64,000 nt of DNA. Source: Flavobacteriaceae bacterium YJPT1-3. GTDB taxonomy: Bacteria > Bacteroidota > Bacteroidia > Flavobacteriales > Flavobacteriaceae. The stretch is taken from positions 124,001 to 188,000 of the forward strand of contig CP123444.1 of NCBI GenBank assembly GCA_029866965.1. Direction: 5' to 3'. The translations under genes and the position numbers were made by a program. Below, one piece after another: positions 7,808 to 17,834 of the stretch; position 1 is the first letter of the stretch; every line of letters begins with the position of its first letter. The notes beneath the pieces were generated by a model that saw only the letters and a program-made list of their open reading frames with translations, did not search any database and had not been told where the DNA came from.

Positions 7808-9442
7808 TTAATTGGCCTTGTACACTTGCTGGCCGCCAACGTAGGTAGCAGAAACCGCTAAATTGGGAATGCGATCTTCAGGTACGGTCATGATGTCTTC
7901 CTCCATGATCACAAAATCAGCGAGTTTACCGACTTCAATGCTTCCTTTCTCCTGCTCCTCAAAGTTGGAGTAAGCGGCCCAAATGGTCATCCCTCGAAGG
8001 GTTTGTTCCCGGGTCAATTTTTGCTCCGGCTGAAATCCACCTTCCGGATACTGCTCTAAATCCTTTCGGGCCACAGAAGCATAAAAGGTGTGAAAAGGAT
8101 TGACCCGCTCCACAGGGAAATCGGTTCCCAGAGCCACCAAACCGGCCTTTTCCAGTAAGGTTTGAAATGCATAGGCCCCTTGCATGCGCTCCTCACCCAC
8201 TCGATCTTCGGCCCAGTACATATCACTGGTGGCATGCGTAGGCTGAATGGAAGGAATGATGCCCTGCTCGTAGTAATCGAAGTCTTCCATGCTGATGATC
8301 TGCGCGTGCTCTACGCGCCAACGGCGATCTTCCTGATCGCTGAGTACTTCCTCGTAGGCCCGAAGCACGGCGATATTGGCAGAATCTCCAATGGCGTGGG
8401 TATTCATCTGAAATTCACTGGCCGCTAGTCGTTGGGCCAGATCATTGATCTGTTCTATAGGCGTGACCATGGCCCCGTAGTGTCCGGGTTTATCGCTGTA
8501 AGGCTCCCGCATCGCAGCACCTCGCGAACCTAAGGCGCCATCTCCGTATACTTTGAAAGAGCGTACGTTCAATCGGTCGGTTTTAAATATTCCCTTATCG
8601 AGATAATAATCCCGGTCGGCCGGAGTGTTGCTGATCATGGCATACACGCGCATTTTTAAGTTTCCTGCCTGCTGCAAACTATCGATAAGCTCAATGGCCG
8701 GGCGGGACAATCCAGCGTCATCTACTGTGGTCAGGCCGTATTGAAAGCACAGCTGCTCCGCATCTTTGAGGGCTTGTATGGCGGTTTGCCGAGAAGTTTC
8801 AGGAATGACTTTACGCACCATCCCCATGGGATTATCCACCAGTATACCGGTAAGTATTCCATTCTCTTTTTCAATGGCGCCTCCTTCCACCTGGGTGGTT
8901 GCGTCGATCCCGGCCAGGTCCAAGGCTTTTTGATTGACGAGCATGGCGTGACCATCTACCCGGGTGATGGCCACTGGCGTGTCCGGAAAGAGCTCATCCA
9001 ATTCCTTCTTCGTGGGAAACTCTTTGACCTCCCAATCGTTTTGATCCCAGCCCCGTCCGAGTATAAATTCGGGTTGACGTTCCTTACCAAACGCCACTAA
9101 AATGTCCAGGATCTCCTGAAAGCTTTGCGTTCCGGTGAGATCGGCGATCTGGAGCCCCAGACCCATGCGGTAGAAATGACAATGGGCATCGATCAATCCC
9201 GGGAGGACTGTTTTACCTTCCGCATTCATTATTTCAGAAGCTTCATAGGCCTCCAGGATTTCCGCATTGCTGCCTACGGCCACAAATTGACCGTCTTTAA
9301 CTGCAAAGGCTTCCGCTTTCGCGAAAGCATCGTTGACGGTATAGACATTGGCATCGGTTACGATGAGATCTACCGACTCTTTAGACTGGCAGGAAAATAA
9401 AAGTACAGCAAGGCAAACGAGTGAAAGCAGGGTGTGTTTCAT
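7808..9442 (-). CDS. YtcJ-like amidohydrolase lipoprotein
   Basis: A 544-residue member of the amidohydrolase superfamily (amidohydrolase_3, YtcJ group). A signal peptide ends in the lipobox FSC. The metal-binding HCH is in DAHCHFYRMG, further ligands are likely in the VEHAQ and GTDFPVER blocks near the C-terminus, and GDGALGSRGAA is typical of the family. It probably hydrolyses C-N bonds of small amides or imides in the periplasm; the substrate is unknown. The ATG at 9442 starts a proper signal peptide and is chosen over the frame opening at 9478. A palindrome copy near the N-terminus reads AFAKA. Confidence 0.8.
   Translation of the reverse strand: MKHTLLSLVCLAVLLFSCQSKESVDLIVTDANVYTVNDAFAKAEAFAVKDGQFVAVGSNAEILEAYEASEIMNAEGKTVLPGLIDAHCHFYRMGLGLQIADLTGTQSFQEILDILVAFGKERQPEFILGRGWDQNDWEVKEFPTKKELDELFPDTPVAITRVDGHAMLVNQKALDLAGIDATTQVEGGAIEKENGILTGILVDNPMGMVRKVIPETSRQTAIQALKDAEQLCFQYGLTTVDDAGLSRPAIELIDSLQQAGNLKMRVYAMISNTPADRDYYLDKGIFKTDRLNVRSFKVYGDGALGSRGAAMREPYSDKPGHYGAMVTPIEQINDLAQRLAASEFQMNTHAIGDSANIAVLRAYEEVLSDQEDRRWRVEHAQIISMEDFDYYEQGIIPSIQPTHATSDMYWAEDRVGEERMQGAYAFQTLLEKAGLVALGTDFPVERVNPFHTFYASVARKDLEQYPEGGFQPEQKLTREQTLRGMTIWAAYSNFEEQEKGSIEVGKLADFVIMEEDIMTVPEDRIPNLAVSATYVGGQQVYKAN
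9315..9328. repeat. GCTTTCGCGAAAGC palindrome, copy 3
   Basis: Exact copy in the amidohydrolase gene, read on the minus strand as A-F-A-K-A just after the mature N-terminus. Confidence 0.95.
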
Positions 9443-9506
9443 GAAGAAATTTTGCACTAAAATACAAAACCTCAGCACGCGTCCAACGCTTCAGAACGAT
9501 CCGTAT

Positions 9507-11243
9507 CTAAAAATCGAACTTATAGGTGGCACCGGCCATGGCCTGAATTCCCTGTACCGGGAAATTGACCCAGCGCTGATAATTATTGCCCAATACATTA
9601 TTCACCCGGGCAAAGGCAGACAACTGATCGTTAAAGCGATATCCCGCATGCGCATTGATGTCAAAATAACTATCCAGGGTCACGTCTACCGGAAAAGGAG
9701 TCACGGTTGGACTACTCGTCGAGCGTTGATCGGGACGCTCCCCTACAAAAAACAGATTGGCCCCTGCAAACCAGTGTTCGGAGATCTGGTAATCAGCAAA
9801 GAGAGCCGCTTCTAAATCAGGTAAGTTCCAGGCCTCCTCCTGCTGATCAGTGCTGTAACTGTAGTAGGTACCGTTGATCCGCACTTTAAAATTGGCATTT
9901 ACATCCACATTGAGTTCACCAAAGATGCTCGTCGTTTTCAGATCATCATAAACGAGCCCAAAAGAATTGCCGTATTGGTAGCCTTCGCTGGCATCAGCCG
10001 GCGTAAAACGGGGATTATTCTTAAAAAGACGCCGGTCGTTCTCCGAAGTATAACTTCCTCTCAGATTGTAGCTTACCTCATTGGAAACTTTTCCTTTGAT
10101 CCCCACATACGCGTCATAGGCCTGGTCAGTAGGCTGGATCAACAAGATGGGGGAAACGAATGGATTCTCCTGTACCACATCGTAATAGCTGTTCTGCCGC
10201 AATTCACCCTCCAGTCCGGCATAGGCAATGAAATATTCTCCGGCCACCCGGTAGGAACCGGTGATGCGCGGATACAGGTTGAAGTTGGTGTTCTGCAACT
10301 CGATATCGTAGGAGACAAAAGCAGCGATCCCCAGGTTCACGGTCAGATCATCACGCAGAATGACCAGACTCGGATTCAATCCGGCATTTAAGAAGCCGTA
10401 GTTGATGCCTTGAGAATTGAAGTAATTGCGGTCAAATTCACCCTGTACATAGTCAATCACGAGTTTAGTTTGGATCAACTCTCCGGCTATGGGCAGTTCC
10501 AGTTGTGGAGTGGCGAAAGCCCGTAGTTCCGTGCTCGAGGTTGCATCCCCAAAATAACGCAGCTTCACCTGCCCTCCATCGAAAAATGAATCTTCCATTT
10601 CAAAATTGGCACCAACGGCTGCGGTATAATACTGCTGACGCGGTTCAATGTTGTTTAAGTCTTCCGCACTGAACAGGCTGGGATCTTCCAGGCCGTACCA
10701 GTTGTACAACTGATGCTGAAAATCAAGGTCACCTCTCCAGGTAAAATCCCGGTCTCTGGACGTATAATTTAAATTGAGGCTGGTGTCATAAAACTTGTCC
10801 TCCAACTCCACATCCTCAATATTGCCCTGAGAGGAGTTGTGATCCAGATAGATTCCAAAATTCTGGTTGCGATCAATCTGATAATTACTATAAAATTCCG
10901 CCAGTGCCGACGAGTACGTTCCAAAGGCCAGGGTTACATAATTATCAAAAAGCTTGACCGGTCTGGCCTTTTTCACGTTGGCCGCTTTGCCTTTGGCCGG
11001 AGTAAAGGTAGAAGCCACGGGAACGGAGAAAATACCGTAGGTTACCTGTTTTTTTGCCACATTGACGGAGTCATCTAATTGAGGCGTTGCCTTGATCTTG
11101 AAGGCATCGCTGATGCTGGGTGTATAGGGTTTGACAATATTGACCACTTCGGTATCCAGATCCTGCTCCTCTTGTGCGTAGGCGCTTAGAGCACCGGCGA
11201 ATACAATAAGGCTAAGCAGGGACTTAAGAAGATTCTGATTCAT
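9507..11243 (-). CDS. TonB-dependent-receptor-like outer-membrane beta-barrel
   Basis: A 578-residue exported protein with signal peptide (residues 8-23, ending AYAQ). After a short periplasmic stretch rich in charged residues come many alternating amphipathic strands with aromatic girdles, and the C-terminus ends in phenylalanine (GATYKFDF), typical of BamA-inserted barrels. The last part (YFDINAHAGYRFNDQLSAFARVNNVLG) resembles the final strands of TonB-dependent receptors. No clear plug domain or TonB box is visible, so transport is uncertain. It lies 69 bp downstream of a large TPR protein gene on the same strand; the pair probably forms one transcription unit. Confidence 0.75.
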   Translation of the reverse strand: MNQNLLKSLLSLIVFAGALSAYAQEEQDLDTEVVNIVKPYTPSISDAFKIKATPQLDDSVNVAKKQVTYGIFSVPVASTFTPAKGKAANVKKARPVKLFDNYVTLAFGTYSSALAEFYSNYQIDRNQNFGIYLDHNSSQGNIEDVELEDKFYDTSLNLNYTSRDRDFTWRGDLDFQHQLYNWYGLEDPSLFSAEDLNNIEPRQQYYTAAVGANFEMEDSFFDGGQVKLRYFGDATSSTELRAFATPQLELPIAGELIQTKLVIDYVQGEFDRNYFNSQGINYGFLNAGLNPSLVILRDDLTVNLGIAAFVSYDIELQNTNFNLYPRITGSYRVAGEYFIAYAGLEGELRQNSYYDVVQENPFVSPILLIQPTDQAYDAYVGIKGKVSNEVSYNLRGSYTSENDRRLFKNNPRFTPADASEGYQYGNSFGLVYDDLKTTSIFGELNVDVNANFKVRINGTYYSYSTDQQEEAWNLPDLEAALFADYQISEHWFAGANLFFVGERPDQRSTSSPTVTPFPVDVTLDSYFDINAHAGYRFNDQLSAFARVNNVLGNNYQRWVNFPVQGIQAMAGATYKFDF

Positions 11244-11312
11244 AAGCTATTGAACTGTTGATTGATGATGTTAAACTGCTGGTTTGAATGTTGTTCGATC
11301 AGGGCATGAGGG

Positions 11313-14300
11313 CTAGTCGTCGGTTTTCTCTACCGAAGCATTGGTCTTCGCCTCCTTGGCTTTTATTCGACCTAATTCCGTCTCGGCCTCCTCAACGACT
11401 TGTGGATAGGCTTTGAAATTTTGGATCACGGATTCAAGAATATAAGTCGCCTGATAGGCATCCCCCAAAGCGTCAAAATTCTTCGCCATGAGTACCAGGC
11501 CCTTGGCTCCGTATTCCTTGTACGCGCTATATTCTTTGGCCAGTTTTTGTACCGCATCATTGGAGGCTTTATACGCCCCTGATTTGTTCTTAAAAAAAGC
11601 GTCATAGTACAACGCCTCAGCTGCCAGCGCTCCGGTGGCTACTTTTTGCACTTCCGCGTAAGCGTTCTCCGCTTTGGACTCATTCCCTGTTTGTAAGGCT
11701 GAACGGGCGATGATGACCTGAGCATCGGCCTTGACCGTATTGTCGATCTTGGCGTTCTGCAATACTTTTTCGGCGTAGCTCACGGCAGCTTCATACTGCT
11801 TGAGCTCATAGGTTGCTTTCATCAGGTTGGACTGAGCGAAGATGATATTCTGGCTATATTCGGCTTCATTTTCCAGACGCTTGAGCACCGGAATGGCTTG
11901 TTGATATTGCTTCTCAGCCAAATAGATCTCTCCGAGGCGCGACAGGGCCTGCTCCGTAAATTCAGTCCGACTTTTAGCGATCACATATGCGTAGTGGGGT
12001 ATGGCTTTTTGTTTTTCCGCTTGCGCGAAATAAAGCTGGCCCAAATAAAAATGGGCATCGAGGGCTCGCTTTCCATTAGGGTAATCCCGAAGGTAATTTT
12101 CGAATTGGCGTATGGCAGCACCGGTGTTATTCTCCACAAAGGGTTTCTCTGCAGATGCGTAAGCGGCGTCATCGAGTTCGTTGTCCTGGATTTCCACATA
12201 ATCCAATCCCGAAACCCAGTTTCCGTACTCATCCACCCGACCCAGATCGATGTATATCAACTTGGCCGAGGCTACCGCTTGCAAAGCTTCCTGGGTATTC
12301 GGATAGTCGGCTGCTACCCGCTTAAACAGGTTTAATGCCTGTTCACTCCTACCGGTGTTGTCATAAATCAAGGCTTTTTTAAGCAGCGCCCGGGGCGCGT
12401 AAGTGCTTTTGGGCAGCTCCTGGATCAACTGATCGTAGGCCGTAATGGCGGCTTCATTATTCTGAGTGGCCACTAATACGTTCCCCAGTTCATAGAGCGC
12501 ATCATCCCGATAACTGGAGCCGGGAAAGTTGGCGGCAAAGCTTTTTAGCGCCTCCACCTTTTGCGCATTCTGTTTGATAAAACCATAGCTGATCGCTTTT
12601 TGGAAGGTAGCGTAATCCGTATCGGCACCGCCACGAGCGATGGCTTGATTGTAGGCTTCCAAAGCCGAGCGATAATTACTGGTCACAAAGTAACTGTCGG
12701 CCAGTCTGAGATAAGCATCCTTTAAAACTGCCAGATCCGCTCCGCTTTGGTTGGTGAACGCCTTAAAATACTGTTGTGCCGCATTGTAGTCTTTCTGTTT
12801 AAAATAGGCATACCCCAGGTTATAATCGACCATCTTGCTTTCTTCCAGACCGGATACTTCGCTGTTCTTAAATTGCTTGTACGCAATTAAGGCATCGGCG
12901 TAGTTCCCACTATTAAACAGCGATTCTGCTCGCCAGAAATGGGCTCTTGCTTTGAATGCAGCATCTCGCGGCTCTTTAAGCGACTTGTCAAATAGGCTCA
13001 CGGCCTCGCGGTACTGCCCTTCGTTAAACAATTCAACACCCCGGTAAAAAGTCACTTTTTGGTAAGCAAGCTTATTGTTGAAACTACGGTTGTTCTCTAA
13101 GAGTTCAATGGCTCCGGCATAATTGCGGGAAGTGATGTAAGAGTCGATCAGTAAATCCTCTAGTTCCTGCCGGGCCAGCGTTTTGGGATAACGCTCCAGA
13201 TACTCGGCAATGGCTTGTGGAGTAGGCGTGTAGGCGTTTCCTATTTCGTAGCTCAGCTTGACATAGTTTAATCCACTGTCTTCCTGAATTTGCGGACTGA
13301 AGTCCATTTCGTAGGCATTTCGAAAGGCATTCAGGGCCTCCTGTTTTCTGTCGGTTTTCAGGTAGGATTCTGCCAAATGGTAGTAGGCGTTTTGAGCCAC
13401 GCTGTTGTTTCCGTCGATGATCTTATTGAATTCGGCGATGGCCTTTTCGTAGTCCTGTTGCTTGTAGTAGGCGTAACCCAATTGGTAATAGTCGGTGTTA
13501 TTCCATTTACCACGCTTTCCCTGATATTCTTTGAGATAAGGTATAGCGGCCTGATACTCGCCCAGATTGAAATAGCTCTCTCCAATGATCTTATTCAACT
13601 CCGAGAGCTCCAGCCGATTGGCACTGGGTAACTGTTCTTTAGCCAATTGAATAGCCTCCTCAAAGTTGCCCAATTTGAAGTTGAGATCCGCTTTGAAATA
13701 AGCCAGTTCTTCCCGCTCGACACCGCCGGCTTCTTCGGCCGCTTCAAAAAGTTCGTCCGCTTCTTCGTAGTCATCGCTGTCATAAGCGATAAAGCCAATG
13801 TAGTACTTGGCTTGAGAGCCGTACTCTTTGGAGTCGCGCACCCGATTAAAATATTTTTTGGCCTCTTCCCCCTTTCTGGATTTGAACAGGGCATAACCTA
13901 CATTAAAATTGTAGCGCTCCAGTTCCTTTCCGGATAAGTTATTTTCATTGACGAGATCGTACCATTTTTTCGCGTAAGCGTACTTGCCATTCTCAAAATA
14001 GTAATCGGCCACGTCCTTAAAGGCGCTATTCCTTTTGGTGCTGGTGGGATAGTCTTCTACAAATTCCTGCATCATGCGATCTGCACCCAATTGGTTGAGT
14101 CGAACGGCAGCGTTGGCGATGTAGTACGCGCAGTCGCCCTGAATAGTCTGATCATTGGTACTTTTGAGCACTTCATCAAAGAGTGTTTGAGAAGCCAGGT
14201 ACTGTTTGCTGTTGTACAGTTCCAGGGCTTTATTGAAACGAACTAAGTCATTGGTGAAGATGGCTGTTTGTTGCGCCCAGAGTGAAGTAAATAGAAAAAA

Positions 14301-14333
14301 GACCAGGAGAAATGAAGCACGAGTTCTGCTCAT
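11313..14333 (-). CDS. Large exported tetratricopeptide-repeat protein
   Basis: A 1006-residue protein with a signal peptide (LLVFFLFTSLWAQ, about 8-20). Almost the whole mature chain consists of TPR units, recognisable by repeats of the form NLGYAYFKQKDYxxAxxYF, ALxxYxxA and YPxSxxxxxALxxLG. Such solenoids act as protein-protein scaffolds; here it would be periplasmic or outer-membrane associated. The downstream gene encodes an outer-membrane barrel, suggesting an envelope complex, but this is inference. A TAnnTTTG box lies about 30 bp upstream of the start. Confidence 0.8.
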   Translation of the reverse strand: MSRTRASFLLVFFLFTSLWAQQTAIFTNDLVRFNKALELYNSKQYLASQTLFDEVLKSTNDQTIQGDCAYYIANAAVRLNQLGADRMMQEFVEDYPTSTKRNSAFKDVADYYFENGKYAYAKKWYDLVNENNLSGKELERYNFNVGYALFKSRKGEEAKKYFNRVRDSKEYGSQAKYYIGFIAYDSDDYEEADELFEAAEEAGGVEREELAYFKADLNFKLGNFEEAIQLAKEQLPSANRLELSELNKIIGESYFNLGEYQAAIPYLKEYQGKRGKWNNTDYYQLGYAYYKQQDYEKAIAEFNKIIDGNNSVAQNAYYHLAESYLKTDRKQEALNAFRNAYEMDFSPQIQEDSGLNYVKLSYEIGNAYTPTPQAIAEYLERYPKTLARQELEDLLIDSYITSRNYAGAIELLENNRSFNNKLAYQKVTFYRGVELFNEGQYREAVSLFDKSLKEPRDAAFKARAHFWRAESLFNSGNYADALIAYKQFKNSEVSGLEESKMVDYNLGYAYFKQKDYNAAQQYFKAFTNQSGADLAVLKDAYLRLADSYFVTSNYRSALEAYNQAIARGGADTDYATFQKAISYGFIKQNAQKVEALKSFAANFPGSSYRDDALYELGNVLVATQNNEAAITAYDQLIQELPKSTYAPRALLKKALIYDNTGRSEQALNLFKRVAADYPNTQEALQAVASAKLIYIDLGRVDEYGNWVSGLDYVEIQDNELDDAAYASAEKPFVENNTGAAIRQFENYLRDYPNGKRALDAHFYLGQLYFAQAEKQKAIPHYAYVIAKSRTEFTEQALSRLGEIYLAEKQYQQAIPVLKRLENEAEYSQNIIFAQSNLMKATYELKQYEAAVSYAEKVLQNAKIDNTVKADAQVIIARSALQTGNESKAENAYAEVQKVATGALAAEALYYDAFFKNKSGAYKASNDAVQKLAKEYSAYKEYGAKGLVLMAKNFDALGDAYQATYILESVIQNFKAYPQVVEEAETELGRIKAKEAKTNASVEKTDD

Positions 14334-14363
14334 GAAGGTGTCGTTTTAAGATTGTTTGACCCC

Positions 14364-14371
14364 CAAAATTA
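14364..14371 (-). promoter_or_regulatory. Bacteroidota -7 box for the TPR gene
   Basis: On the minus strand the sequence TAATTTTG matches TAnnTTTG, 30 bp ahead of the TPR start codon. The matching TTTG at -33 is not clear, so this is a weak call. Confidence 0.35.
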
Positions 14372-14521
14372 ATGGGTTGCTGATTTAATAACGCAGCGGG
14401 ACTATTTTAATTATATCGAGTTGTGAACCGTTTATTAAAGAACATCAAAGAGGACTCTTAGGGCACTGGTCGTCAAATGATTCATTGTTAAAAAGCTCTG
14501 TATAATGCAGCAATATCTGCT

Positions 14522-14551
14522 TTTGACATTGCGTTGAGATGTTTAGCTTTA
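14522..14551 (+). promoter_or_regulatory. Bacteroidota housekeeping promoter for ftsE
   Basis: TTTG at 14522-14525, 18 bp, then TAGCTTTA at 14544-14551, close to the TTTG / TAnnTTTG consensus. Transcription would begin near 14558, which excludes the upstream ATG at 14539 as start codon and selects the ATG at 14566. Confidence 0.6.
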
Positions 14552-14565
14552 CAAAAATTCCAACT

Positions 14566-15249
14566 ATGGACGAGGTTGTCCTCCATCTCTCAGACGCTTC
14601 TATTTTTCAACGGGAAAGCTTGATCCTTTCGGACGTCAATGTGACCATTCGCAAGGGTGATTTTGTGTATCTGATCGGAAAAACAGGCTCGGGCAAGAGT
14701 AGCTTTATGAAGACCTTGTACGGCGATCTTCCGTTACAAAAAGGAGAAGGTACCATCGTCGATTTTGACCTGGCCACCCTCAAGGAAAAACAGATCCCTT
14801 ACCTGAGAAGAAAGTTGGGTGTCGTTTTTCAGGACTTTAAACTCCTGAACGACCGCACCGTAAAAGACAATCTCTTATTCGTGCTAAAGGCCACGGGCTG
14901 GAAAGACCAAAAAGCTATGGACAGCAAGATCGAGGAGGTACTGGATAAGGTGGGCATGAAGACCAAGGGCTTTAAATATCCTTATCAACTTTCGGGAGGG
15001 GAGCAGCAGCGCGTCGCCATAGCTCGTGCGTTGCTGAACGATCCCGAACTCATTCTGGCTGATGAGCCCACCGGAAATTTAGATCCGCAAACCAGCGTAG
15101 AGGTCATGCAGGTGCTTCAGGAGATCAATAAAAACGGAAATACCATTCTGATGGCCACTCATGATTATGCCCTCTTGCTTAAATATCCATCGAAAACCCT
15201 AAAATGCGATGGCAACAAGATCTTTGAGGTGGTCCAAAAAACGATCTGA
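14566..15249 (+). CDS. ftsE: FtsE, cell-division ABC ATPase
   Basis: A 227-residue ABC ATPase: Walker A GKTGSGKS (about 38-45), Q-loop VFQDF, signature LSGGEQQ, Walker [13 protein letters not shown] and H-loop ATHDY. The sequence [20 protein letters not shown] is typical of FtsE, which with FtsX controls peptidoglycan hydrolases at the division site. FtsX is not adjacent, which is common in Bacteroidota. The ATG at 14566 is preferred to 14539, since a promoter occupies 14522-14551. It is divergent from the TPR gene and followed after 38 bp by the polysaccharide locus. Confidence 0.85.
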   Translation: MDEVVLHLSDASIFQRESLILSDVNVTIRKGDFVYLIGKTGSGKSSFMKTLYGDLPLQKGEGTIVDFDLATLKEKQIPYLRRKLGVVFQDFKLLNDRTVKDNLLFVLKATGWKDQKAMDSKIEEVLDKVGMKTKGFKYPYQLSGGEQQRVAIARALLNDPELILADEPTGNLDPQTSVEVMQVLQEINKNGNTILMATHDYALLLKYPSKTLKCDGNKIFEVVQKTI

Positions 15250-15287
15250 TTGACTCCACCTCAAGGAGAACTTCATCCCGAAAACAG

Positions 15288-16016
15288 ATGCAGTACGTTC
15301 AATTAAAAAGTATAGCCAGGGCTATCTTCCCCATTCGACTGTTGCGTCGCTGGGAAACACAATTGCGCAAATTGGTGCTCTTTCGGTTTCAAGGTGATCG
15401 TTTTCTTTGCAATTGCTGTAATGAGCGTCTCGATCGATGGATTGTACTGGACGATCAGGATCTACTCTGCCCTTTTTGTGGCAGCCGCAGCAGACACAGG
15501 GCACTCATTCAATCTTTGAGCCAATCGATACCTTCAGGCACTCTTCTCCATTGCTCTCCGGCCCCGGCCCTGCAACGCTATTTTAAGAAACGGTCCCGAT
15601 GGAACTACGAAACCACCGATTGGAATGGCGGCCTGGACACCGACTTTACCTACGATCTCACCGCCATAGATCGGGAAGAGGAAAGCGTAGATCTGCTCAT
15701 CGCACTTCACGTTTTAGAACATATCACTGAAGATCGAAAAGCCCTTAGCGAACTACACCGGGTGCTCAGCCGGAAGGGGATCGCCATCGTGCAGACACCC
15801 TTTCAAGACGGAGACACCTACGAAGATGCCCGGATCACCGAACCAGAGGATCGTAAACGTGCTTTCGGCCAGGAAGACCATGTTCGTATTTATGCCCTCC
15901 ACAATTTGGTGGATCGAATGAAACAAGCCGGTTTTCAACAGGTGGAGATCCAATCATTAGAAGACGCCTATTTGGGAATTCAACCGCAAAAGCTGTTATT
16001 TGCTTACAAATCTTAA
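15288..16016 (+). CDS. Zinc-ribbon class I methyltransferase of the polysaccharide locus
   Basis: A 242-residue protein. Near residues 38-62 it has two CxxC pairs (CNCC ... CPFC) that would form a zinc ribbon, followed by SRSRHRAL. A SAM-methyltransferase-like domain follows; the SAM-binding strand is weak, but VDLLIALHVLEHITEDRKALSE is the typical post-motif block. Enzymes of this form appear in surface-polysaccharide clusters and may methylate a sugar, but the acceptor is unknown. It is the first gene of a run with two glycosyltransferases (2-bp gap, then 8-bp overlap), so cotranscription is likely. Confidence 0.7.
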   Translation: MQYVQLKSIARAIFPIRLLRRWETQLRKLVLFRFQGDRFLCNCCNERLDRWIVLDDQDLLCPFCGSRSRHRALIQSLSQSIPSGTLLHCSPAPALQRYFKKRSRWNYETTDWNGGLDTDFTYDLTAIDREEESVDLLIALHVLEHITEDRKALSELHRVLSRKGIAIVQTPFQDGDTYEDARITEPEDRKRAFGQEDHVRIYALHNLVDRMKQAGFQQVEIQSLEDAYLGIQPQKLLFAYKS

Positions 16017-16018
16017 GC

Positions 16019-16909
16019 ATGCTCTCTGTCCTGATCCCCACCTACAATACTGCTACCGATCAGCTGGTTCACAGTTTGCTGGAACAGATGGAAAGCTGCG
16101 AAGTGGAGTTCGAAATTCGAGTGTATGATGATGGCTCCACCACCCCTACGCTGGGAGCTGAATTTCAGCATCATCCAAAAGTTATTCATGAGCGCATGGC
16201 TAAAAATCTGGGTCGCAGTGCGATTCGCAACCGCCTGGCAGCTGATGCTCTTTTCGATAACTTGCTTTTTTTAGATGCCGATGTCGCACCCAACCCCGAG
16301 CTGATCAAGAATTACCTACCGTATTGCACCACCAAGGCTGAAGTAGTCACCGGAGGCATAACCTATCCCAAATCATATCCTTCTCCACAGCAAAGCCTAA
16401 GGTATTACTACGGGAAGCAGCGGGAAGCCCGCTCATTGGAAACACGAAAAGAACACCCTTACCTCAGTTTTCTATCGCTCAATTTTCTTATCCATAGATC
16501 GGTATTTCAGCAAGTCACATTCAATGAAGAGCTCCCTAATCTAAGGCACGAGGATACGCTCTTTGGGCAGGATTTAAAGAAAGCAGGAATTCCTATTCAG
16601 CACCTTGACAATACCGTGGTCCATCTTGGACTGGAAACCAATGCCGATTTTCTAAGAAAGTCGGAGGAGGCCATTGAAGGGCTGCAGTTCATGATCGAAA
16701 GACAGATGATCAGTGCTAAGGTCGTTCGATTGAGTCGGTTGGCTACCCAATTACACCAAATAGGAGTATCCGGACTAGTGAGAAAAATTTATCAATCCTT
16801 GCGATTCCGATTAGTGAATAATCTACTCAGTGCTGAACCCTCTTTAAAAGTTTTCGACTTTTATCGACTCGGGTATTGGTTTAGCTTACAAAACGAAAAG
16901 CATGCCTAG
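16019..16909 (+). CDS. Glycosyltransferase family 2
   Basis: A 296-residue GT-A fold enzyme. It begins with the nucleotide-binding strand MLSVLIPTYNTA, has YDDGST near residue 38, and LFLDADVAPNP (about 82-92) carries the DxD metal-binding motif. The later RHEDTLFGQDLKKAG block matches the ED catalytic-base region of inverting GT2 enzymes. It is expected to add a sugar to a lipid-linked oligosaccharide at the inner membrane. The specificity is unknown. It overlaps the next glycosyltransferase by 8 bp. Confidence 0.85.
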   Translation: MLSVLIPTYNTATDQLVHSLLEQMESCEVEFEIRVYDDGSTTPTLGAEFQHHPKVIHERMAKNLGRSAIRNRLAADALFDNLLFLDADVAPNPELIKNYLPYCTTKAEVVTGGITYPKSYPSPQQSLRYYYGKQREARSLETRKEHPYLSFLSLNFLIHRSVFQQVTFNEELPNLRHEDTLFGQDLKKAGIPIQHLDNTVVHLGLETNADFLRKSEEAIEGLQFMIERQMISAKVVRLSRLATQLHQIGVSGLVRKIYQSLRFRLVNNLLSAEPSLKVFDFYRLGYWFSLQNEKHA

Positions 16910-17834
16910 GTATTCAGTCGTAGTCACGGTTTACAATAAGCAGGACTTCATTCAAAGTACGCTGGAAAGTGTATTGCGGCAAAGTCAGGATGATTTTGAA
17001 ATATTGGTCATCGATGATGGCTCCACCGATAACTCTGCGGAGGTTATTCAGGGAATTGACGATGACCGAATCACCTATTTCTATCAGGCCAATCGGGGAG
17101 CTGCAGCGGCCCGTAACTTAGGGATCGCAGAGGCTCGATCATCCTTCATCGCTCTTATGGATGGAGATGACCTCTGGCATCCAGATTATTTAGCCACCAT
17201 CGACCGCTTACATGAACGTCATCCCCTAGCCCGGGTACTTGCAACGGGCTATGAGATCAACGGTCTGCATCATACCTATCCGGCTGAGTATAGCATTTCA
17301 AAACCTAAGAATGCACAACCAGCAATGGTATCTTTCTTTGGCTCCAGTGAAATACATTCCTTACTCACCAGCAGCAGTGCGGTGATCCATCGTTCGGTGT
17401 TTGATCAGGTGGGATTTTACGATGAGACCATCACCAGTGGACAAGACACTGATCTCTGGATCCGTATTGGACTGCATTATCAAGTGGCTTTTGATCCAGA
17501 GATTCGGGTGACACTCCGATACGATAAGCAAAGTTTGAGTAAACAGAACACCTCTTTTGACACCCTTTTGGATCTGGATCGATATGCAGCAGAAGAAGCC
17601 CAACATCCGGAACTGAAAAAATTCTTAGATCTTAACCGCTTTTCTTTTGCGCTTAAGGCCAGACTTTGGAACGAGGCGGCCCAGTATAAACGCTTTCGCG
17701 AAAGCATAGACCTTACCCATCTGAATTGGAAACAACGCTTTTTGCTTCGACAACCCGCCGCGGTGCTGCGCATCTTACTGCAAGTGAAACGCTGGGCAGA
17801 ACGCCGGCAGCTGTACTGGAGTGCGTTCCGTTAA
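16902..17834 (+). CDS. Glycosyltransferase family 2
   Basis: A 310-residue GT2 enzyme with the classic start YSVVVTVYNKQDFI, the strand LVIDDGSTDNS, the NRGAAAARNLGI block and ALMDGDDLWHPDY with the DxD motif. The catalytic region is in SGQDTDLWIRIG. It acts on the cytoplasmic face, building a surface glycan together with its neighbours. The stop codon shares the tetranucleotide TTAA (17831-17834) with the stop of the convergent FdtA gene. A palindrome copy near the C-terminus encodes RFRES. Confidence 0.85.
   Translation: MPRYSVVVTVYNKQDFIQSTLESVLRQSQDDFEILVIDDGSTDNSAEVIQGIDDDRITYFYQANRGAAAARNLGIAEARSSFIALMDGDDLWHPDYLATIDRLHERHPLARVLATGYEINGLHHTYPAEYSISKPKNAQPAMVSFFGSSEIHSLLTSSSAVIHRSVFDQVGFYDETITSGQDTDLWIRIGLHYQVAFDPEIRVTLRYDKQSLSKQNTSFDTLLDLDRYAAEEAQHPELKKFLDLNRFSFALKARLWNEAAQYKRFRESIDLTHLNWKQRFLLRQPAAVLRILLQVKRWAERRQLYWSAFR
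17692..17705. repeat. GCTTTCGCGAAAGC palindrome, copy 4
   Basis: Exact copy in the second GT2 gene, read in the frame giving R-F-R-E-S. Confidence 0.95.

Noticed and set aside
14539-14565. Earlier ATG for ftsE
   Set aside because: It lies inside the predicted promoter, upstream of the expected transcript start.
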